Source: Aliiglaciecola lipolytica E3 (GTDB lineage Bacteria; Pseudomonadota; Gammaproteobacteria; Enterobacterales; Alteromonadaceae). From it: a stretch of 64,000 nucleotides of DNA. Position 1 is the stretch's first letter. The number at the start of each line of letters is the position of its first letter. A model generated the notes under the pieces. It had not been told where the DNA came from. It did no database searches and saw only the letters and a list, made by a program, of their open reading frames with translations. Position numbers and translations under genes: made by a program. This document shows, in pieces, positions 9,650-21,052 of the stretch. The stretch lies in assembly GCF_000314975.1 (NCBI RefSeq), contig NZ_BAEN01000011.1:1-64000 (forward strand). The letters are read 5' to 3'.

Positions 9650-10104
9650 AGATTGAAGTTGATATTCAAGTTGCCTGTGAGAACCAAAACCTTCCCTCAG
9701 TGGAACAATTTGAAAAATGGGTTGAATTAGCAGCTGCGAGCCAACACATTAAAGAAGCTGAAGTTACCATAAGATTGGTAACCAGCGAAGAAAGCCAAAT
9801 GCTAAATTTAACTTACCGCGGCAAAGATAAACCAACGAATGTTTTATCATTTCCGTTTGAAGCACCAGCAGAGATTGAACTCAATCTTCTCGGTGATTTA
9901 GTTGTTTGTGCAGATATAGTTGAGCAAGAAGCACAACAACAAAACAAGCAGTTATCTCACCATTGGGCACATATGATTGTCCATGGAACGCTACATTTAC
10001 TCGGGTTTGATCATGAAAACGATGATGAGGCTCATACGATGGAAAGTCTAGAAAGACAGATTTTAACTAAATTAGGCATTGACGATCCCTATCAAGATCA
10101 TTAA
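9646..10104 (+). CDS. ybeY: Endoribonuclease YbeY (rRNA maturation factor)
   Basis: A zinc-dependent endoribonuclease needed for 16S rRNA 3'-end maturation and ribosome quality control, 152 residues. The metal-binding signature [11 protein letters not shown] is at about residues 114-124 and supplies the three zinc-binding histidines. [13 protein letters not shown], the other conserved block, is at about 63-75. Initiation is from a GTG overlapping the ybeZ stop. Confidence 0.96.
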   Translation: MKIEVDIQVACENQNLPSVEQFEKWVELAAASQHIKEAEVTIRLVTSEESQMLNLTYRGKDKPTNVLSFPFEAPAEIELNLLGDLVVCADIVEQEAQQQNKQLSHHWAHMIVHGTLHLLGFDHENDDEAHTMESLERQILTKLGIDDPYQDH

Positions 10105-10137
10105 GTATAGTGATCCAAGGAACCAAAAAAAGATATT

Positions 10138-10998
10138 ATGAGCGAAGACAACCCCCACTCTACTAGCGGTTCTACGAATAGAAGCTGGCTAGATAAACTA
10201 GTACAAACTTTTAACGCAGAGCCGAAAAGTAAAGAAGCATTAGTTGAAATAATCTCCGATGCTGAGCAGCGCGAGGTTATTGACCCGCAAACCAGAGAGA
10301 TGATCGAAGGTGTAATGGGCGTCAATGAAATGCGTGTCAGGGATATTATGATCCCAAGGGCACAAATGATGACCATTAATATCGACGAATCAGTCGAAGA
10401 ATTTTTACCCGTCATGCTCGAGTCTGCCCACTCAAGATTTCCAGTCATAAATGAAGACAAAGATCATATAGAAGGCATCTTATTAGCAAAAGATTTGCTC
10501 GCGTATGCATTTATACCGGGAAAAGAGTTTCATCTTAAAGACGTTGTACGCCCCGCAGTGATAGTACCCGAAAGCAAACGTGTTGATGTTCTTCTAAAAG
10601 AATTTAGACAGCAACGCTATCATATGGCAATTGTTGTTGATGAATATGGTGGTGTGTCTGGTTTAGTCACCATTGAAGATATTCTTGAGTTGATAGTTGG
10701 TGAAATTGAAGATGAACACGATATCGATGAAAATGATACCGATGATATTCGTCCTTTAAATACCTATACCTACTCAGTAAAATCTTTAACCCCAATTGAA
10801 GATTTCAATCAGTTCTTCGAAACTCAATACGATGTTGAGCAAGCCGATACGATTGGTGGCATAGTATTAAAAGCGTTTGGTCATATGCCAATGACAGATG
10901 ATGAAATCGAAATTGACGGCCTGCTATTTAAAATCACAAATTCAGATAAACGCCGTTTATTGCAACTTAAAGTTACCTTACCGAATAAAGAAGATTAA
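10138..10998 (+). CDS. ybeX: CBS-domain protein YbeX (CorC)
   Basis: 286 residues with two CBS domains (about 60-185, including MRVRDIMIPRAQM and YHMAIVVDEYGGVSGLVTIEDILE) and a C-terminal CorC/HlyC transporter-associated domain (about 205-280). Earlier work named it CorC for magnesium/cobalt efflux. Newer work on E. coli ties YbeX to ribosome metabolism alongside YbeY. The position between ybeY and lnt is the conserved one. There are no membrane helices. Confidence 0.93.
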   Translation: MSEDNPHSTSGSTNRSWLDKLVQTFNAEPKSKEALVEIISDAEQREVIDPQTREMIEGVMGVNEMRVRDIMIPRAQMMTINIDESVEEFLPVMLESAHSRFPVINEDKDHIEGILLAKDLLAYAFIPGKEFHLKDVVRPAVIVPESKRVDVLLKEFRQQRYHMAIVVDEYGGVSGLVTIEDILELIVGEIEDEHDIDENDTDDIRPLNTYTYSVKSLTPIEDFNQFFETQYDVEQADTIGGIVLKAFGHMPMTDDEIEIDGLLFKITNSDKRRLLQLKVTLPNKED

Positions 10999-11011
10999 GT
11001 AGTAGATAAAC

Positions 11012-12520
11012 ATGCTGCATTATTTAGGTGTTATTTTAATAGGTGCATTACTGACGTTCAGTTACGCACCTTTTTCATTTTGGTTTCTAACACCCGTTTT
11101 ACTTAGCGGATTTTTTTATCTGCTACTTAACACGAATAAAGCAAAATCTGCGTTTAACACTGGTTTTGTATTTGGCTTAGGCTGGTTTGGTGCTGGTATT
11201 TCTTGGGTACATGTCAGTATTGCTGATTTTGGTGGGCTACCAATCATAGGCTCAGTCGGCCTCATGGTTTTATTGTGCAGCTTCTTGGCGTTATATCCTG
11301 GGCTATTCTGTTATTTTCTTTACCGATTCGTTAAGTTACGTTACTGGCCTTTGCTAGCGCCTTTCATTTGGTTTGTAATTGAGTTCTTACGCAGTTGGCT
11401 TCTGACTGGCTTTCCTTGGTTATCGTTAGGCTACAGCCAAATTCAAAGTCCACTGTCTGGTTGGATGCCCGTTATCGGTGAGACAGGTGTCAGTGTCATT
11501 TTAATCGCCTTAACGGTGTCAGTTGCACTATCCCTAAAACAAAAATCTTATCTTTCAGTTGTTATGTTACCACTGATTTTCTTTACCGGTGGTTGGGCTC
11601 TCAATAAGATTAGCTGGGTGACGCCTGAAGCTAACACAACCTCCATTGCTATGGTACAAGGCAATATCAAACAAGAAATGCGTTGGATGCCTGAACAGGA
11701 GGCTCCAACCATGCAAAAGTATATGAATTTAACTAGTCAACATTGGCACAATAAACTCGTTATTTGGCCAGAAGCGGCTGTTCCGCAATTGGAGTCGAGC
11801 GCTGAATCATTCTTGTTAAAATTAGATGCACAAGCAGTAGACAGCGATACCGGACTAATCACAGGCATTGTTAATTATGACTATGACTCACGACAGGCGT
11901 TTAACAATTTAATTGCTGTAGGGAAATTGTCTCCACAAGACACCCAAGGTCAATATCACTATATGCATGCTAATCGTTATGATAAGCACCACTTGTTACC
12001 TATAGGTGAGTTTATTCCCTTTGAAGCCTGGTTACGAAATCTGGCCCCTATTTTTGATTTACCGATGTCATCATTTACTAGAGGTGATTATCTACAACCC
12101 AACATAGTTTCAAATGGTATCAACTTAGCGCCAGCCGTTTGTTTCGAGATTGCATTTCCAAGGCAAATATCAGCCAATTTGATGGCAGACACCGATTTTA
12201 TCATTACTGTCAGCAACGATGCTTGGTTTGGCCGCTCACATGGCCCGGACCAACACTTAGAAATTGCCCAGGTAAGAGCGAAGGAATTTGGTATTCCTGT
12301 GTTGCGGGCGACCAACAATGGTATCACTGCGTTTATCGGCCATGACGGCGCTGTAATTAGCCGCTTACCGCAATTTGAAGCGGGGGTGTTATCCGCAGAT
12401 CTCGCAACCACAACAGGTTTTACCCCATATAGAAAATGGGGGGATTTGCCGTTGTGGCTATTATCACTATTGGCTTTTATTTGGATGATTGTAGATTATT
12501 CAAAAAACAAACGGCAATAA
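11012..12520 (+). CDS. lnt: Apolipoprotein N-acyltransferase
   Basis: The last enzyme of lipoprotein maturation: it N-acylates the lipidated cysteine at the periplasmic face of the inner membrane. The 502 residues match the family length. An N-terminal membrane part (about 1-200) with six or more helices is followed by a nitrilase-type CN-hydrolase domain. The catalytic triad is visible as Glu254 (WPEAAVP), Lys325 (RYDKHHLLPIGEF) and Cys377 (PAVCFEIAFP). A final helix at about 475-492 anchors the C terminus. It lies 13 nt after ybeX and closes the operon. Confidence 0.97.
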   Translation: MLHYLGVILIGALLTFSYAPFSFWFLTPVLLSGFFYLLLNTNKAKSAFNTGFVFGLGWFGAGISWVHVSIADFGGLPIIGSVGLMVLLCSFLALYPGLFCYFLYRFVKLRYWPLLAPFIWFVIEFLRSWLLTGFPWLSLGYSQIQSPLSGWMPVIGETGVSVILIALTVSVALSLKQKSYLSVVMLPLIFFTGGWALNKISWVTPEANTTSIAMVQGNIKQEMRWMPEQEAPTMQKYMNLTSQHWHNKLVIWPEAAVPQLESSAESFLLKLDAQAVDSDTGLITGIVNYDYDSRQAFNNLIAVGKLSPQDTQGQYHYMHANRYDKHHLLPIGEFIPFEAWLRNLAPIFDLPMSSFTRGDYLQPNIVSNGINLAPAVCFEIAFPRQISANLMADTDFIITVSNDAWFGRSHGPDQHLEIAQVRAKEFGIPVLRATNNGITAFIGHDGAVISRLPQFEAGVLSADLATTTGFTPYRKWGDLPLWLLSLLAFIWMIVDYSKNKRQ

Positions 12521-12574
12521 AACTTGAAGCATCTTAAATCTGGGAGCAGAAGGTATTAGGTAAGTGGCAATAGC

Positions 12575-12598
12575 GGCTGAAATATTGGCATTTCAGCC
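12575..12598. repeat. Hairpin between convergent lnt and greA
   Basis: GGCTGAAAT (12575-12583) and ATTTCAGCC (12590-12598) form a perfect 9-bp stem. Neither side has a good T tract, so a bidirectional terminator role is only likely, not certain. Confidence 0.55.
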
Positions 12599-12628
12599 AC
12601 TAGTATTAAGCGTTTTTAAAAGCGTTAT

Positions 12629-13105
12629 TTATATATATTCGACCTGAGAAATTTCATATTCGACTGTACCAGCCGGAGTCTGAATGGTCACAATGTCGTC
12701 TTCTTCTTTTCCAATCAATCCTCGAGCGATAGGCGAGTTAACAGAAATGAGATTGTTCTTAATATCTGATTCGTCGTCGCCGACAATTTTATAGGTTGTT
12801 TCTTCGTCTGAATCAAGATTAATAATGGTAACAGTAGCACCAAAGATAACTTTGCCATTATTGGTGATTTTAGTTACATCAATAATTTGTGCATTAGACA
12901 ATTTGCCTTCTATATCTTGAATACGCCCTTCGCAAAAACTTTGCTGTTCACGTGCAGCATGATATTCAGCATTTTCTTTTAAGTCGCCATGCTCTCTGGC
13001 TTCTGCAATAGATTGAATGATCTGTGGACGCTTAACTGATTTAAGTTCATTAAGTTCGACACGCAGCATCTCTGCGCCTTTTGCTGTCATTGGAAATTGA
13101 TTCAT
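12629..13105 (-). CDS. greA: Transcription elongation factor GreA
   Basis: A 158-residue cleavage factor that rescues backtracked RNA polymerase. The N-terminal coiled-coil (about 1-75) has the conserved start [17 protein letters not shown] and the acidic tip block [14 protein letters not shown], whose D and E residues are the catalytic acids that hold magnesium in the secondary channel. The C-terminal FKBP-like domain ends in [14 protein letters not shown]. It lies downstream of carB on the same strand but behind a strong terminator, so it probably has its own promoter in the 13106-13172 gap. Confidence 0.97.
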   Translation of the reverse strand: MNQFPMTAKGAEMLRVELNELKSVKRPQIIQSIAEAREHGDLKENAEYHAAREQQSFCEGRIQDIEGKLSNAQIIDVTKITNNGKVIFGATVTIINLDSDEETTYKIVGDDESDIKNNLISVNSPIARGLIGKEEDDIVTIQTPAGTVEYEISQVEYI

Positions 13106-13172
13106 TGATCAACGCTCACTTATATGTGCTTTTGTTTATGTTGAGGTTAATTAACCCGATCTGAAATTAATT

Positions 13173-13201
13173 AAAAAGTGCGCATCAAATGCGCACTTTT
13201 T
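13173..13201 (-). terminator. Terminator downstream of carB
   Basis: A strong symmetric hairpin (AAAAAGTGCGCAT, loop CAA, ATGCGCACTTTTT) 33 nt after the carB stop has A/T tracts on both flanks. It can terminate in either direction, but only minus-strand transcription from carB is expected to reach it. Confidence 0.88.
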
Positions 13202-13233
13202 TACTTAGATATGATTTTTAGTTTACCACAAGT

Positions 13234-16200
13234 TTAACGTTCTTTAACTCTCAGATGTAAAGATTGTACAGAGTTTACATTGGCACGGTCGTCCGCTTCT
13301 TGGGCATTAACCGTGGCAAAAGCAGCATTTAAAGTTGTGGTATAGGTAACTTTATTGAGTAATGCTTCTCGACGAATGTAAACCGAATCATTGATTGCCT
13401 TACGTCCTTCAGTGGTATTAACAATATAACAATACTCACCATTTTTTATTGCATCAACAATGTTAGGTCGACCTTCGGTTAGTTTATTGACTACAGAACA
13501 AGCAATACCAGCATCATTCAATTGTTTTGCTGTACCTGAGGTAGCTTCTAAACTGAAGCCTTTTTCTATCATGCGTTGGGCAAGCTTAACCACGCGAGTT
13601 TTATCATTATGTCGAACTGAGATAAGTGCTTTGCCTTTTTGCGGAATCGGCTCCCCTGCTCCCAAATTGGCTTTAGCGTAGGCTTCTTCAAATGTATCTC
13701 CGACACCCATTACTTCGCCCGTTGAGCGCATTTCAGGGCCTAGAAGTGGATCAACACCTTGAAATTTAGCAAACGGTAAAACAACTTCTTTAACAGAATA
13801 AAATGGCGGAATAATTTCTTCTGTCACACCTTGTGATGCAAGAGATTGCCCTACCATGGCACGTGCGCCAATTTTTGCCAAAGCCATACCTGTTGCTTTT
13901 GAAACAAATGGAACCGTACGGGCAGCACGCGGATTAACTTCAATCAAATACACTTCACCATTTTTCACAGCAAATTGCGTATTCATCAAACCTACAACCC
14001 CTAATTCAAGGGCCATATCCTTAACCTGCTTACGCATCACGTCTTGAATTTCTTCACTAAGCGAATATGGCGGTAACGAACAAGCTGAGTCACCTGAATG
14101 CACTCCTGCTTGTTCTATGTGTTCCATAATGCCGCCAATCACGACATTTTCACCATCACACATAGCATCGATATCCACTTCAATGGCATCGTCTAAGAAG
14201 CGATCAAGTAGGACTGGCGAATCATTAGATACTTTAACAGCTTCTTTTAAATAGCGTTTTAGATCTTTAAGGTCGTAAACGATTTCCATCGCGCGCCCAC
14301 CTAAAACATAAGAAGGACGTACCACTAGCGGGAAGCCAATTTTTTCAGCTTCGGCCAACGCCTGTTCCATGTTACTCACGGTAGAGTTGGCAGGCTGCTT
14401 TAAGTTGAGTTTATTCACCATATGCTGGAATCGTTCGCGATCTTCCGCTCTATCTATCGCATCAGGTGAAGTACCGATAATAGGTACACCAGCGGCTTCA
14501 AGCGCTCGCGCCAACTTAAGGGGGGTTTGACCGCCATATTGCACAATCACGCCTTTAGGCTTTTCAATACGTACAATTTCGAGCACGTCCTCAAGTGTAA
14601 CTGGCTCAAAATACAATCTATCAGAAGTATCGTAATCGGTTGACACAGTCTCAGGGTTACAGTTGACCATAATAGTCTCATAGCCATCTTCTCGCATTGC
14701 CAGTGCAGCATGTACACAACAATAATCGAATTCAATACCTTGACCGATTCTATTAGGTCCACCGCCTAACACCATTATCTTATCTTTATCTGATGGATTA
14801 GCCTCGCACTCTTCTTCATATGTAGAATACATATAAGCGGTGCTAGTTGAAAACTCAGCCGCACATGTATCGACACGTTTATACACGGGCACAATTTCCA
14901 TAGAGCGTCTTAATTCACGAACATCGCTCTCTGCAACATTCGTTAATTCAGCTAATCGCGCGTCAGCAAAACCTTTACGTTTCAATTTACGCATTAAGTC
15001 TTGATCAATTCCGGTTAAACCGATTTCAGCAACCTGCTTTTCTAGATTAACAAGTTCTTCTATTTGTACTAAATACCAGCGATCAATATTGGTTAACGCA
15101 AACACTTGCTCAACGCTCATGCCCATGCGCATCGCATCAGCTATATACCATATGCGTTCGGCACCAGGTTCTCTCAACTCACGAATAATTATATCTTCGC
15201 TTTCTGGATCATTAATATCGATGATTGAATCAAGGCCGTTAACCCCGACTTCTAAGCCACGTAAAGCTTTTTGCAACGACTCTTGTTGATTGCGCCCGAT
15301 GGCCATTACTTCGCCCACAGACTTCATTTGAGTAGTTAAACGATCGTTAGCGCCAGCGAATTTTTCAAAGTTAAAACGTGGGATCTTGGTAACCACATAG
15401 TCGATAGCTGGCTCAAATGATGCCGGGGTTAAACCACCGGTAATATCATTGGCTAGTTCATCTAAGGTGTAACCGACTGCTAATTTTGCCGCGACTTTAG
15501 CGATAGGAAACCCCGTTGCTTTAGAAGCAAGCGCAGAAGAACGAGATACCCTTGGATTCATTTCGATGATAACCAAGCGGCCAGTTTGTGGGTCAACGCC
15601 AAATTGCACATTAGAGCCACCAGTCTCAACACCAATTTCTCTTAACACAGCCATAGCTGCATTACGCATAATTTGGAATTCTTTGTCGGTTAACGTTTGC
15701 GCTGGAGCAACGGTAATTGAGTCTCCGGTGTGCACACCCATTGGGTCGAAATTTTCGATAGTACAAACAATAATGCAATTGTCATTCTTATCTCGTACCA
15801 CTTCCATTTCATATTCTTTCCAACCAATCAAAGACTCATCTATGAGTAATTCACTGGTAGGTGAAAGATCTAATCCGCGACGACATATTTCGTCAAATTC
15901 ATCTACGTTATAAGCGATACCGCCACCAGAGCCACCCATTGTAAACGATGGACGGATAATACACGGAAATCCAATTCTACTAAGAACGTCATGGGCTTGT
16001 TCAATCGTATGTGCAATTTCAGCTCTTGGACAGGCTAGGCCAATTGACTTCATCGCTTTATCAAAACGCTCACGATCTTCGGCTTTATCAATGGCATCAG
16101 CAGTTGCGCCAATCATTTCAACAGAATATTCGTCTAATACGCCGTGTTTATTCAAATCTAGAGCACAATTCAGAGCGGTTTGTCCACCCATAGTCGGTAA

Positions 16201-16458
16201 GATGGCATCTGGACGTTCTTTTTCGATAATACGTTTTACCACTTCCCAGTGAATTGGTTCGATATATGTGGCATCTGCCATATCCGGATCAGTCATTATG
16301 GTAGCTGGATTAGAATTAACCAGTATGACTCTATACCCTTCTTCGCGCAGCGCTTTACATGCTTGAGCTCCTGAATAATCGAATTCGCATGCCTGTCCAA
16401 TTACAATTGGACCTGCGCCCAGAATCAGAATGCTTTTTAAATCAGTACGTTTTGGCAT
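13234..16458 (-). CDS. carB: Carbamoyl-phosphate synthase large subunit
   Basis: The synthetase subunit makes carbamoyl phosphate from bicarbonate, ammonia (channelled from CarA) and two ATP, for arginine and pyrimidine synthesis. The 1074 residues match E. coli (1073). Two homologous ATP-grasp halves are visible. The first starts at [23 protein letters not shown], with [10 protein letters not shown]-type glycines near residue 175. The second starts near 560 with [18 protein letters not shown]. The oligomerisation domain lies between them, and the MGS-like allosteric domain (about 935-1074) binds ornithine and UMP in E. coli. It lies 19 nt after carA. Confidence 0.98.
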   Translation of the reverse strand: MPKRTDLKSILILGAGPIVIGQACEFDYSGAQACKALREEGYRVILVNSNPATIMTDPDMADATYIEPIHWEVVKRIIEKERPDAILPTMGGQTALNCALDLNKHGVLDEYSVEMIGATADAIDKAEDRERFDKAMKSIGLACPRAEIAHTIEQAHDVLSRIGFPCIIRPSFTMGGSGGGIAYNVDEFDEICRRGLDLSPTSELLIDESLIGWKEYEMEVVRDKNDNCIIVCTIENFDPMGVHTGDSITVAPAQTLTDKEFQIMRNAAMAVLREIGVETGGSNVQFGVDPQTGRLVIIEMNPRVSRSSALASKATGFPIAKVAAKLAVGYTLDELANDITGGLTPASFEPAIDYVVTKIPRFNFEKFAGANDRLTTQMKSVGEVMAIGRNQQESLQKALRGLEVGVNGLDSIIDINDPESEDIIIRELREPGAERIWYIADAMRMGMSVEQVFALTNIDRWYLVQIEELVNLEKQVAEIGLTGIDQDLMRKLKRKGFADARLAELTNVAESDVRELRRSMEIVPVYKRVDTCAAEFSTSTAYMYSTYEEECEANPSDKDKIMVLGGGPNRIGQGIEFDYCCVHAALAMREDGYETIMVNCNPETVSTDYDTSDRLYFEPVTLEDVLEIVRIEKPKGVIVQYGGQTPLKLARALEAAGVPIIGTSPDAIDRAEDRERFQHMVNKLNLKQPANSTVSNMEQALAEAEKIGFPLVVRPSYVLGGRAMEIVYDLKDLKRYLKEAVKVSNDSPVLLDRFLDDAIEVDIDAMCDGENVVIGGIMEHIEQAGVHSGDSACSLPPYSLSEEIQDVMRKQVKDMALELGVVGLMNTQFAVKNGEVYLIEVNPRAARTVPFVSKATGMALAKIGARAMVGQSLASQGVTEEIIPPFYSVKEVVLPFAKFQGVDPLLGPEMRSTGEVMGVGDTFEEAYAKANLGAGEPIPQKGKALISVRHNDKTRVVKLAQRMIEKGFSLEATSGTAKQLNDAGIACSVVNKLTEGRPNIVDAIKNGEYCYIVNTTEGRKAINDSVYIRREALLNKVTYTTTLNAAFATVNAQEADDRANVNSVQSLHLRVKER

Positions 16459-16477
16459 AGTATTCTTTCTCTAAGTA

Positions 16478-17641
16478 TCAAGCTGAAAGTGAATTTGTTG
16501 CTGATTTCGACTTTTCTATCAGCTCAATAAAATGGTCAAACAAAGGCGCGGCATCATGTGGACCAGGGCTTGCCTCAGGGTGGCCTTGGAAACTAAATGC
16601 TGGCTTATCATTGCGATGTATCCCTTGTAATGACTTATCAAACAAAGAAACATGGGTCACATCTAAATTATCAGGCAAAGACGACTCATCTACCGCAAAA
16701 CCATGGTTTTGGCTGGTAATCATCACAACATCGCGAGCTAAATCTTTTACTGGATGGTTAGCACCATGATGGCCAAATTTCATCTTTTCAGTTTTTGCAC
16801 CACTGGCCAGTGCCAATAATTGGTGGCCTAAGCAAATACCGAAGATAGGAATATCTGTGTCCAAAAAGGTTTTTATTGCGCTAATAGCATAATCACATGG
16901 CTCTGGATCACCCGGGCCATTAGACAAAAAGATACCATCTGGTTCCATTGCTAAAACGTCTTTAGCTGATGTCGTCGCTGGGACCACCGTTAATCGACAA
17001 TTTCTATCAACCAACATACGTAATATATTGTGTTTCGCACCAAAATCGTAAGCAACCACATGATATTTACAATTTTGCTTATCTTTTTCATAGCCACTTT
17101 CTAGTGACCAAACGCCATCTTGCCAAGGGTAAGCCTTCTCGGTTGTGACGACTTTCGCGAGATCCATTCCCTTTAAACCAGGGAATGCTTTAGCTGCATT
17201 TAATGCTTCATCAATTTTTGACTGGCTATCTTCTTGAACGGTAACGATACAGCCCCTTTGCGCACCTTTATCTCTTAAAATACGCGTTAGTCGACGCGTA
17301 TCAATATCGGCGATACCCAGAATATTGTTATGTTTCAAATAGTCAGAAAGAGATGATTGATTGCGGAAATTACTAGCTAGCAGAGGAAGGTCACGGATAA
17401 TTAGGCCTTTAGCCCAAATTTTAGTGGACTCAACATCCTCATCATTAGTGCCGGTGTTACCTATATGAGGATAGGTTAATGTAACAATTTGTTCGGCATA
17501 GGACGGGTCAGTTAAAATCTCCTGATAGCCAGTCATTGATGTATTGAACACCACTTCACCAACGGAAATACCAGAAGCTCCAATCGATGTGCCTTTGAAA
17601 ACAGAACCGTCTTCTAGCACCAAAAGAGCAGAAATAGCCAA
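16478..17641 (-). CDS. carA: Carbamoyl-phosphate synthase small subunit (glutaminase)
   Basis: The class I glutamine amidotransferase subunit releases ammonia for CarB. 387 residues: an N-terminal CPSase small-chain domain (about 1-150) and a C-terminal GATase domain. The nucleophilic cysteine is in [13 protein letters not shown] and the catalytic His-Glu pair is in [11 protein letters not shown]. Initiation is from TTG with a perfect AGGAGG upstream. A TTG start is also known for E. coli carA, so it is likely conserved. Confidence 0.98.
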   Translation of the reverse strand: MAISALLVLEDGSVFKGTSIGASGISVGEVVFNTSMTGYQEILTDPSYAEQIVTLTYPHIGNTGTNDEDVESTKIWAKGLIIRDLPLLASNFRNQSSLSDYLKHNNILGIADIDTRRLTRILRDKGAQRGCIVTVQEDSQSKIDEALNAAKAFPGLKGMDLAKVVTTEKAYPWQDGVWSLESGYEKDKQNCKYHVVAYDFGAKHNILRMLVDRNCRLTVVPATTSAKDVLAMEPDGIFLSNGPGDPEPCDYAISAIKTFLDTDIPIFGICLGHQLLALASGAKTEKMKFGHHGANHPVKDLARDVVMITSQNHGFAVDESSLPDNLDVTHVSLFDKSLQGIHRNDKPAFSFQGHPEASPGPHDAAPLFDHFIELIEKSKSATNSLSA

Positions 17642-17945
17642 GTCAACCTCCTAATTAAGGACAACCCAAGGTTTTTTTGCCAGCTAAGCGCCAAAACCCT
17701 ATAAAAAACGAGTTAAAATTATTATTTCACATCCCGTTTACATTCATTACCACGAGTATTTACGGGAGATAAGACGCTATCATTCCGAAAATTTGGCAAA
17801 TTCCCGAGATCATACACTAATGGATTAAACAGATCCAATGTAAAGTAGAAAAATTATCAAAATAGGCTTTTCATTCGAAAAACACTAACAAGCCACCAAA
17901 AGAACATCTTATTTTGCCGTTTAGTGACCTTAAATTAGCGCTTAA
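17642..17945. other. carA upstream region
   Basis: The 304-nt gap between dapB and carA, both on the minus strand, presumably carries the carAB control region. On the minus strand, TTGGAT and TATGAT stand 18 bp apart near 17812-17841 as a possible promoter. I could not find a convincing ArgR box pair or PurR site. No reading frame looks like a gene. Confidence 0.4.
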
Positions 17946-18749
17946 TTAGTTAAAGCTAAGTACATCTTGCATTGAGTATAACCCTGCTGGTTTATCAGCT
18001 AACCACTTTGCTGCGGCTATAGCACCTTTTGCAAAAGTCAATCTGCTGGACGCTTTATGGGTGATTTCCAAGCGTTCTCCAATATCCGCAAACAACGCTG
18101 TATGTTCTCCCACAACATCGCCTGCTCTTACCGTAGCAAACCCAATAGTTTGTTGAGGTCTTTCACCGGTATCGCCTTCTCTGCCATAAACAGCACATTC
18201 TTTTAAATCACGACCAAGTTCATCTGCGATGGCTTCTCCGATAGCTACTGCGGTTCCCGATGGAGCATCTTTTTTGAATCTATGATGCGCTTCTAAAATT
18301 TCAATATCTGCCGAATGCCCCATAGTTTTGGCCGCTTGACGAACCAAATTCAACATCAAATTGACACCCACACTATAATTAGCCGCAAAAACAACTGGGA
18401 TTTTACTGGCAGCATATTCAAGGGTTTGTTTTTGTTCAGCATTAAGGCCTGTCGTACCGATTACAATTGCTTTATTGTTTTCTATACACCAGGAAAGATT
18501 CTGCTTAAGCATTTCTGGTAAGGTGAAATCGATAACAACATCAATATCTTCAGCTTTTGAATCTAATGACGAAGAAACCAATAGATTTTGTTTTCCAATA
18601 CCAGCTAATTCACCGGCATCAACGCCGTTCCATTGCGATCCCTCTCGCACGGTAGATGCTTGCAAAGTCACATCTGAATCTAAGCTTGCCGCTTCAATTA
18701 AGACGCGCCCCATCCTGCCATTTGCGCCTAAAACACCAATTCCTGTCAT
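17946..18749 (-). CDS. dapB: 4-hydroxy-tetrahydrodipicolinate reductase
   Basis: An NAD(P)H-dependent reductase of the diaminopimelate/lysine pathway, 267 residues, full length. The N-terminal Rossmann motif is [13 protein letters not shown] (about 5-17). The catalytic signature [18 protein letters not shown] (about 150-167) holds the histidine pair and lysine. The C-terminal GxRAGD-type block is [13 protein letters not shown]. In many gammaproteobacteria dapB is directly upstream of carA, and it is here too, in the same orientation with 304 nt between them. Confidence 0.97.
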   Translation of the reverse strand: MTGIGVLGANGRMGRVLIEAASLDSDVTLQASTVREGSQWNGVDAGELAGIGKQNLLVSSSLDSKAEDIDVVIDFTLPEMLKQNLSWCIENNKAIVIGTTGLNAEQKQTLEYAASKIPVVFAANYSVGVNLMLNLVRQAAKTMGHSADIEILEAHHRFKKDAPSGTAVAIGEAIADELGRDLKECAVYGREGDTGERPQQTIGFATVRAGDVVGEHTALFADIGERLEITHKASSRLTFAKGAIAAAKWLADKPAGLYSMQDVLSFN

Positions 18750-18949
18750 TTATTAACTCATTAACCTATACAAAATTTCTATAATTATTGTGCTATATAA
18801 ACGCAAAAGTTGCAGCAGTAAAAATGCGATAAGTTATATTTGATTGGAAACTTAACTGACACTATTAAGAATTTGTAACCGAATTGGGATTGATTCAAAA
18901 CTATATTCCTTTACATTAACAACAAATCACTAAACATTAACCAAATATT

Positions 18950-19477
18950 GTGAATTATCAGATTGTAGAAACCTCGGCATTACCTGACCCAAATGAAATT
19001 AACTTCGAATCATTGAATAAGCGCTATAGGCCTTTGGCAATTTGCACAACTTGGCTTTTTGCTCTGTTGTTTATCGCCATTATGACAATCACTCGCTTCC
19101 AGCCTTTTATCAACTTGCATACCGATTTATTAGCGATATATCCATACGCTTTTGGCTGCGTGATGATCATCACGTTATTGATAAGTGTTTATTTATTTTT
19201 TGCGATTCCATGTAAGAAGTATTGTCTAAAAGAACACGATTTACATTACTGTAGCGGTTTAATTTTTCGCAAAATAATTAGTCAACCGATTTTAAGGATA
19301 CAACACGTAGAGTTGAAAAGAGGCCCGCTGGAAAGAGCATTTAATTTGGCATCTTTACAAGTATTCAGTGCAGGAGGCTCTTTGCACACCTTTGAAATCC
19401 CTGGCTTAGATATGCGTGATTCGCAGAAAATAAGACAATATATTTTAGACCATAAGGATGTTTTAACTGATGGATAA
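18950..19477 (+). CDS. Membrane protein with bacterial PH domain (YdbS-like)
   Basis: 175 residues beginning at a GTG. Two hydrophobic segments lie at about 33-53 and 65-87. A bPH_2 (PF03703-type) domain follows, with the family pattern of a beta-rich stretch FRKIISQPILRIQHVELKRGPLERAFNLASLQVFSAGG. The gene overlaps the next one by 8 nt, and that gene encodes a larger protein of the same family. Such short/long PH-protein pairs recur widely in bacteria. Their function is not well established and none is proposed here. Confidence 0.8.
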   Translation: MNYQIVETSALPDPNEINFESLNKRYRPLAICTTWLFALLFIAIMTITRFQPFINLHTDLLAIYPYAFGCVMIITLLISVYLFFAIPCKKYCLKEHDLHYCSGLIFRKIISQPILRIQHVELKRGPLERAFNLASLQVFSAGGSLHTFEIPGLDMRDSQKIRQYILDHKDVLTDG

Positions 19478-21020
19478 GGATCTCCTAGCGCCAGAAGCAT
19501 CCAATAATCATTGGCAAAGGTTATCTCCAATTGCAGTGCTGTATTTTGTTGCAAGTGGAATCAAAACCGCTGCTAATAATGCTATTTATTTACTCCCTGC
19601 ACTTGCAGTAAGTTATTCAACAGCAAAAGAAAGCCCACAACTCTGGATACCCATTGTAATTGCTGTGTTGTGTTTGATAAGTCTTACTTCATTTCTTCAA
19701 TATGCTTTTTACTCTTTTCGCTTAGCTAACGAAAACATTGAAATTCGATCTGGGGTTTTCTCAAAAACCTATATAAATTTACCTTTCACACGGATTCAAA
19801 ACGTTACCATTGAACGGCCACTATATTACCGCTTCACTAACACTTGTTGTTTACAGCTGGATACTGCAGGTTCGGCAAAACAAGAAGCGAAAATTGTGGC
19901 GTTACCTGTAGATTATGCAGAACGACTTAAACATTCGATTCTCTTAAAAGAAAAACCGGCAACCTCGAAAAGTGCTACAGATTGCGCATCAGAATCGCTG
20001 GCGCAAAACGCCCAAGCCGAATATGTGCTCAATACGCGTTCTATCAAAGATTTAGTTATTCACGGTATTACCAATAATAGAGTGTGGATAATCATCGGTG
20101 CAATGGCCCCGTTTTATGATGACGTGGCACGTTCTTTAGCTGGGTTTGCTGAACGAGCAGGAATAGATTATCAACATTATTTCGACTCTCAGTCTCAAGC
20201 ATTTTGGCAAGTAGGTTTAGCTATTATTTCCTTAATATTTGTTGCCATGTTATCGGTAACATTACTGTCTGTAATAGGATCAATTGTTTTATTTTATGAT
20301 TATTCGCTGGCGAAAACCGACGATAGATATATTCGACGTAGCGGTTTATTTACCAAACAAGAAGTCACGATTAAACGCTCTCGCTTACAAGTCATAGCTC
20401 AGAAGCAAGATTGGCTAGACGTGATTTTGGGAAGAATTAATTTAGAACTAAAACAGAATAGTTCAGGGATTCAACAGACTAACGAGTTACAAGATAATCA
20501 AAATAAAATACTGGTCCCTTCGGTAACCCACAGTGAAGCTGACATAATCATTCGCGATGCTTTTTCTGACAATAATTTAGGCAAAATTAGCTTTAATGCG
20601 ATTAGCCCGCGATTTATTTTGCGACAATGTCTTTGGTTAATCCCTCTAAATCTACTATTTAGTTTAATGGCATATTTTAAATCAGGATTGATGGGAATTC
20701 TGCTGATTCAAATAATCTGTAGTTTTATTATTTGTTTAATCTATATCCGCTGGAAACGCTGGGGATACGCGAGCGATAACGAATACATCTACATAAGAAA
20801 AGGATTATTCGGTGTTGATCATTACTGTTTTCCAAAATTTAAAGTACAACAAACGCAATTTATTCAAAGCAGAATGATGTTGAAACAAGGTTTAGCAAGT
20901 ATTAATGTTATTATGGCATCAGGTGCACTGCGCATTCCATTTATGCGACAACATGACGCTAAAAGCATACTTGAAAATGTCCTATTTACTGTTTCATTTA
21001 AACGAAAATCTTGGATGTAA
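19470..21020 (+). CDS. Large membrane protein with repeated bacterial PH domains (YdbT-like)
   Basis: 516 residues with three hydrophobic hairpins (about 25-80, 200-275 and 385-425). Each is followed by a bPH_2-like domain. The domains begin near IEIRSGVFSKTYINLPFTRIQNVTIER, YIRRSGLFTKQEVTIKRSRLQVIAQKQ and YIRKGLFGVDHYCFPKFKVQQTQFIQ. The repeated RSGxF...R(I/L)Q pattern supports three internal copies. It overlaps its partner gene by 8 nt, so the two are co-translated. No biochemical function is assigned. Confidence 0.8.
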   Translation: MDKDLLAPEASNNHWQRLSPIAVLYFVASGIKTAANNAIYLLPALAVSYSTAKESPQLWIPIVIAVLCLISLTSFLQYAFYSFRLANENIEIRSGVFSKTYINLPFTRIQNVTIERPLYYRFTNTCCLQLDTAGSAKQEAKIVALPVDYAERLKHSILLKEKPATSKSATDCASESLAQNAQAEYVLNTRSIKDLVIHGITNNRVWIIIGAMAPFYDDVARSLAGFAERAGIDYQHYFDSQSQAFWQVGLAIISLIFVAMLSVTLLSVIGSIVLFYDYSLAKTDDRYIRRSGLFTKQEVTIKRSRLQVIAQKQDWLDVILGRINLELKQNSSGIQQTNELQDNQNKILVPSVTHSEADIIIRDAFSDNNLGKISFNAISPRFILRQCLWLIPLNLLFSLMAYFKSGLMGILLIQIICSFIICLIYIRWKRWGYASDNEYIYIRKGLFGVDHYCFPKFKVQQTQFIQSRMMLKQGLASINVIMASGALRIPFMRQHDAKSILENVLFTVSFKRKSWM

Positions 21021-21052
21021 ATTTACTTTGAACGAATGAGAGTAGAATCTAA

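Noticed and set aside
17642-17945. ArgR or PurR sites in the carA control region
   Set aside because: No pair of convincing half-sites at proper spacing was found by eye, so only a possible promoter is reported.
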